The position numbers and the translations under genes were made by a program. From positions 1 through 7,734 of the forward strand of contig SKLD01000555.1 in assembly GCA_007123395.1 (NCBI GenBank): 7,734 bases of DNA. Reading direction: 5' to 3'. The number at the start of each line of letters is the position of its first letter. The stretch's first letter is position 1. The notes under the pieces are model-generated. The model saw only the letters and a program-made list of their open reading frames with translations. It was not told the origin of the DNA and did not search any database. This DNA comes from Opitutales bacterium. Lineage in GTDB: Bacteria; Verrucomicrobiota; Verrucomicrobiia; Opitutales; Oceanipulchritudinaceae. Positions 5,789 through 7,734 of this stretch are shown in pieces.

Positions 5789-6787
5789 CTAGCGCACGCC
5801 GAGGCGGTAGGCGATGGGGCGTTCGCCGTCGCCGGAGGGCACCTCGACTTCCGTGCGCCGGTAGGCGTTGGCGAAAAAGACGGCGCGGGCGGCGCCGGGG
5901 GCGTCGACGGCGGGCACGCGGAAGGGCACGGACACCCAGTTGACCATATCCGCGGTGGCCTCGATGTGGTAGGTGCGCCCGTCGATGGCGACGAACTCGA
6001 GCGTGGCCTTGCCGTCGACGTAGTGGAGAATATTGAGGGAAAGCCGGTCGTTCGGGTCCCACGGGTAGGTGCCGGCGATGTATTCCTGCATGACCGTCAT
6101 GCCGTCGCCGTCGAGGTCGGCGTCGGGACGGATGTCGGCACGGGTGAGCCCCCCGCCCATCATGGCGATGACCATGTCCTTGTAGGCGTCGGGGATGCCG
6201 TCACCGTCACTGTCGACACCGAGGGTGAGGTCCAGCCGCGTGCGCCCGGCCTGTTTACCGAGTGCGCGCATATTGCCCGCCATCTCGATGGGCAGGAAGG
6301 TTTGGTTGCCAATAACGACCTTGAGGCGGAAGGGCACGGAGGGCAGCATGGCGTTGGGCCGGTAAAGGTCGGGCGTGATGCCGGCATCCATCGGCACGGC
6401 GATCTCGTAGTTGACGCCCCCGGGCCGTCCGGGCGAGAGCCGCGTGACAATCTGCGTGCCGCTGAGGGTTTCAAAGACCACCCGTGCGTCGTCGCGCGCG
6501 AGCGGCGTGCCGTATTCGTCGCGCAGGGTGCCGTAGAGGGTGTGCGGCGGCGCGGGCGGGAAGGCGTGCGCAGAGGGTGGTGCAAACGAGACGAAGAGGA
6601 AGAGGAAGAGGGAGAGGGAGAGGGAGAGGGCGGAGACGGTTGGAGTTCCGGCTTCAGCCGGTCCCGTTGTCCGCGCCCGCTGACTATCCGCCGGGACCGC
6701 ATGAATGCGGGACTCCAACGCCGCGGCCGCGTCTACGGTTGGAGTTCCGGCTTTAGCCGGTCCCGGAAAATATATCGAGAATATCAT
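5789..6787 (-). CDS. Secreted TSP3/Ca-binding protein with carboxypeptidase-regulatory-like domain; REP copies translated in its N-terminus
   Basis: A 332-aa protein. A strong AAGGAG lies 8 nt before the ATG at 6787, so translation should begin there. Residues 8-51 are translated REP-like repeats (GPAKAGTPTV at 9-18, GPAEAGTPTV at 42-51, an inverted copy at about 23-32). Only then comes a signal-peptide-like segment: (SL)n(FL)n at 52-66, ending PSAHA75. The mature part begins with a beta-sandwich resembling a carboxypeptidase regulatory domain (TLYGTLRDEYGTPL, 83-96). Two Asp-rich Ca-binding loops follow: DSDGDGIPD (192-200) and DADLDGDGM (222-230), as in thrombospondin type 3 repeats, then QEYIAGTYPWDPND (234-247). 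A C-terminal beta domain holds LEFVAIDGRTYHIEATADMVNW (263-284), a style common in secreted proteins of Opitutae-like bacteria. Function is unknown; extracellular location is likely if export works. It lies 17 nt after the upstream gene and 11 nt before the MORN-type gene. Confidence 0.86.
   Translation of the reverse strand: MIFSIYFPGPAKAGTPTVDAAAALESRIHAVPADSQRARTTGPAEAGTPTVSALSLSLSLFLFLFVSFAPPSAHAFPPAPPHTLYGTLRDEYGTPLARDDARVVFETLSGTQIVTRLSPGRPGGVNYEIAVPMDAGITPDLYRPNAMLPSVPFRLKVVIGNQTFLPIEMAGNMRALGKQAGRTRLDLTLGVDSDGDGIPDAYKDMVIAMMGGGLTRADIRPDADLDGDGMTVMQEYIAGTYPWDPNDRLSLNILHYVDGKATLEFVAIDGRTYHIEATADMVNWVSVPFRVPAVDAPGAARAVFFANAYRRTEVEVPSGDGERPIAYRLGVR
6593..6630 (-). repeat. Hexanucleotide microsatellite in a signal-peptide core
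   Basis: On the minus strand, about three CCCTCT units run into TTCCTC units. They encode Ser-Leu and Phe-Leu dipeptides, the hydrophobic core of the signal peptide of the TSP3 protein. Because the unit is two codons long, slippage would lengthen or shorten the core without a frameshift. Confidence 0.8.
6636..6666. repeat. REP-like hairpin, copy A
   Basis: GGAG followed by TT and the hairpin CCGGCT-TC-AGCCGG, then TCCCG. It is a direct copy of the element at 6735-6765 with one difference, in the hairpin loop. A GGAG foot before a short palindrome is a feature described for REP elements associated with RAYT (TnpA_REP) transposases. No such gene is in the window. Confidence 0.8.
6692..6719. 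repeat. REP-like hairpin, inverted copy C with compensatory stem changes
   Basis: Read on the minus strand this is GTTGGAGT-C-CCGCAT-TC-ATGCGG-TCCCG. It matches copies A and B outside the stem but has a different stem (CCGCAT/ATGCGG instead of CCGGCT/AGCCGG). Both arms changed together, so pairing is kept. With copy A it forms an inverted pair, as in BIMEs. Confidence 0.8.
6735..6766. repeat. REP-like hairpin, copy B
   Basis: GGAG-TT-CCGGCT-TT-AGCCGG-TCCCGG, a direct repeat of copy A separated by inverted copy C. It begins only a few codons inside the TSP3 gene start and encodes GPAKAGTPTV. Confidence 0.8.
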
Positions 6788-6795
6788 GACAAAAT

Positions 6796-6801
6796 CTCCT
6801 T
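6796..6801 (-). promoter_or_regulatory. Shine-Dalgarno of the TSP3 gene
   Basis: AAGGAG on the minus strand, 8 nt before ATG 6787, inside the 17-nt gap after the upstream stop codon. It is the strongest ribosome binding site in the window, and it fixes the start upstream of the REP copies. Confidence 0.85.
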
Positions 6802-6804
6802 GGT

Positions 6805-7734
6805 TCAGTTCCCCGCGTAGGAATAGGTGACGAAGTGCAGTTGGATATCCTGCAATGTGCGGATGAGGCGGCGCAGGCCCTCTTCAGGATCGTCGAGGAG
6901 GGCGGTGCCGGGGATGACGAGCTTCCACTCGCTGTTCCACACGGATCGGCCGATGAGGCGGCTGTTGGTGAACTGCGAGGGCGAGAGATCATAGCCGAAG
7001 ACACCTGCGTCGGAGACGGGCCGGAAGGCTTGGTGCTTGCGCACGCTGAACATCTCCTCGGTGAGGAAGTCGCTCGATTGCCACCACTGGAGGGTGGAGA
7101 ACTGCGAGGCGCCGATGTTGAAGGGCAGCGGCACGGTGACGTCGCTCACGCGCCATGTGCGGACCGTGCCGGTGTCGCCGAGCGGCGGGCTGCGCATGGA
7201 ATCCACGCCGGTCGGGATCAGGTAGACATACGGGGTGGCGGCGAGCCCGTCGGGGTGCAACCACGGGGCCTGCGGATCGTCGGGCGAATCGCCTCCGCCG
7301 AACTGGATGTCGGATGAGTTCGTGGCGGGGTCGGTCATGCCCACGTAGCCGGGCAGAGCCACACCCACGGAGTGGATCTTTGTCGCAAAGGACGTCGGAC
7401 TAAAGGCGCTGTCGCCGGGCAGGAGGGGCTGCCCGAAGAAGTTGCGCCCGGTGGCGATGGCCGAGCCGAAGGGAATGACGAGCCCCGGCACAGGGAAGCC
7501 GTCGGGGTCGGGCTGCATGGCGTGGCGGCGCACGTCGGGATCGGTCATGATATCAGCCCGCCAGTATGACTGAAGGATGTCCTTCCAGTTATCCGCGCCG
7601 GCCTCGCCGGGAAGGATGCGGTAGAGACTGTTGCGCAGGGAGACGGTAGTGCCGTAGGTGTCGGGATTGTTGAAGCCGAGGCGACCGCGCAGAACGCTCC
7701 AGTCGGCCTGCATCTCGGCGAGCACGCTGGAGAG
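6805..7734 (-). CDS. C-terminal end of a large uncharacterised protein with a Tc-toxin-A-like terminus (partial)
   Basis: 309 residues are visible; the frame is open to the window edge, so the true start lies outside and the protein may be much longer. A GTG at 7725 is only an internal codon. No signal peptide or catalytic motif is seen. The visible part starts with a helical stretch (ADWSVLRGRLGFNNPD) and continues with Trp/Pro/Gly-rich beta-type sequence. The last 50 residues hold RSVWNSEWKLVIPG, DDPEEGLRR and DIQLHFVTYSYAGN. From memory, insecticidal Tc toxin A subunits end in a similar order: S-x-W-x-L-x-x-P, a gap, then L-x-D-V-I-L-H-x-x-Y-T. Similar C-termini also occur in giant LamG-containing proteins of Planctomycetes and Verrucomicrobia. 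This is pattern recognition and not a search result. It is the first visible gene of a four-gene minus-strand operon, 17 nt before the TSP3 gene. Confidence 0.75.
   Translation of the reverse strand, partial: LSSVLAEMQADWSVLRGRLGFNNPDTYGTTVSLRNSLYRILPGEAGADNWKDILQSYWRADIMTDPDVRRHAMQPDPDGFPVPGLVIPFGSAIATGRNFFGQPLLPGDSAFSPTSFATKIHSVGVALPGYVGMTDPATNSSDIQFGGGDSPDDPQAPWLHPDGLAATPYVYLIPTGVDSMRSPPLGDTGTVRTWRVSDVTVPLPFNIGASQFSTLQWWQSSDFLTEEMFSVRKHQAFRPVSDAGVFGYDLSPSQFTNSRLIGRSVWNSEWKLVIPGTALLDDPEEGLRRLIRTLQDIQLHFVTYSYAGN

Noticed and set aside
5778..6062. N-terminal extension of the MORN-type protein to 6062
   Set aside because: The extension is Arg-rich and lies out of frame within the TSP3 gene. 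The ATG at 5777 places a basic N-terminus directly before the membrane helix.

Overview
This is a GC-rich (roughly 60% or more by eye) bacterial chromosomal window with eight protein genes packed almost end to end. No RNA genes, insertion sequences, transposases or CRISPR arrays are visible. The gene set points to Verrucomicrobiota, probably an Opitutae-type bacterium. The pointers are a PEP-CTERM protein, a secreted protein with a thrombospondin-type-3 Ca-binding stretch and a terminal beta domain, sigma-54 beside a Hanks-type kinase, an outer-membrane LPS-export permease, and REP-like hairpin repeats. The assignment is an inference from gene style; there is no phylogenetic marker here.

Region 1 (1-247) has no gene. 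It holds a 107-bp tandem repeat in 2.3 copies, each full copy carrying a 61-nt hairpin. The last partial copy ends exactly at the rpoN stop codon.

Region 2 (248-2770, minus strand) is a two-gene unit. A soluble Hanks-type Ser/Thr kinase is followed after 12 nt by rpoN (sigma-54), which suggests co-expression and perhaps a regulatory link.

Region 3 (2771-2869) is a 99-bp divergent intergenic region. It has a good sigma-70 promoter whose predicted start falls on the next ATG, and a sigma-54-like -24/-12 match further upstream.

Region 4 (2870-4360, plus strand) encodes an A-type Fe-S carrier (HesB/IscA/ErpA family) and, 21 nt later, an LptF/LptG-family permease. The permease gene converges on the next operon and overlaps its last gene by 46 bp.

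Region 5 (4315-7734, minus strand, continuing past the window edge) looks like one operon of four exported or envelope proteins. In transcription order these are the C-terminal end of a probably very large protein with a Tc-toxin-A-like terminal signature, a secreted TSP3/Ca-binding protein, a membrane-anchored MORN-type (YwqK-like) repeat protein, and a PEP-CTERM protein. Spacings are 17 nt, 11 nt and a 4-nt ATGA overlap. This operon is the best candidate for an undescribed system. Its second gene is also odd: three REP-like hairpin copies and a hexanucleotide microsatellite are translated in frame between the start codon and the end of the signal peptide.
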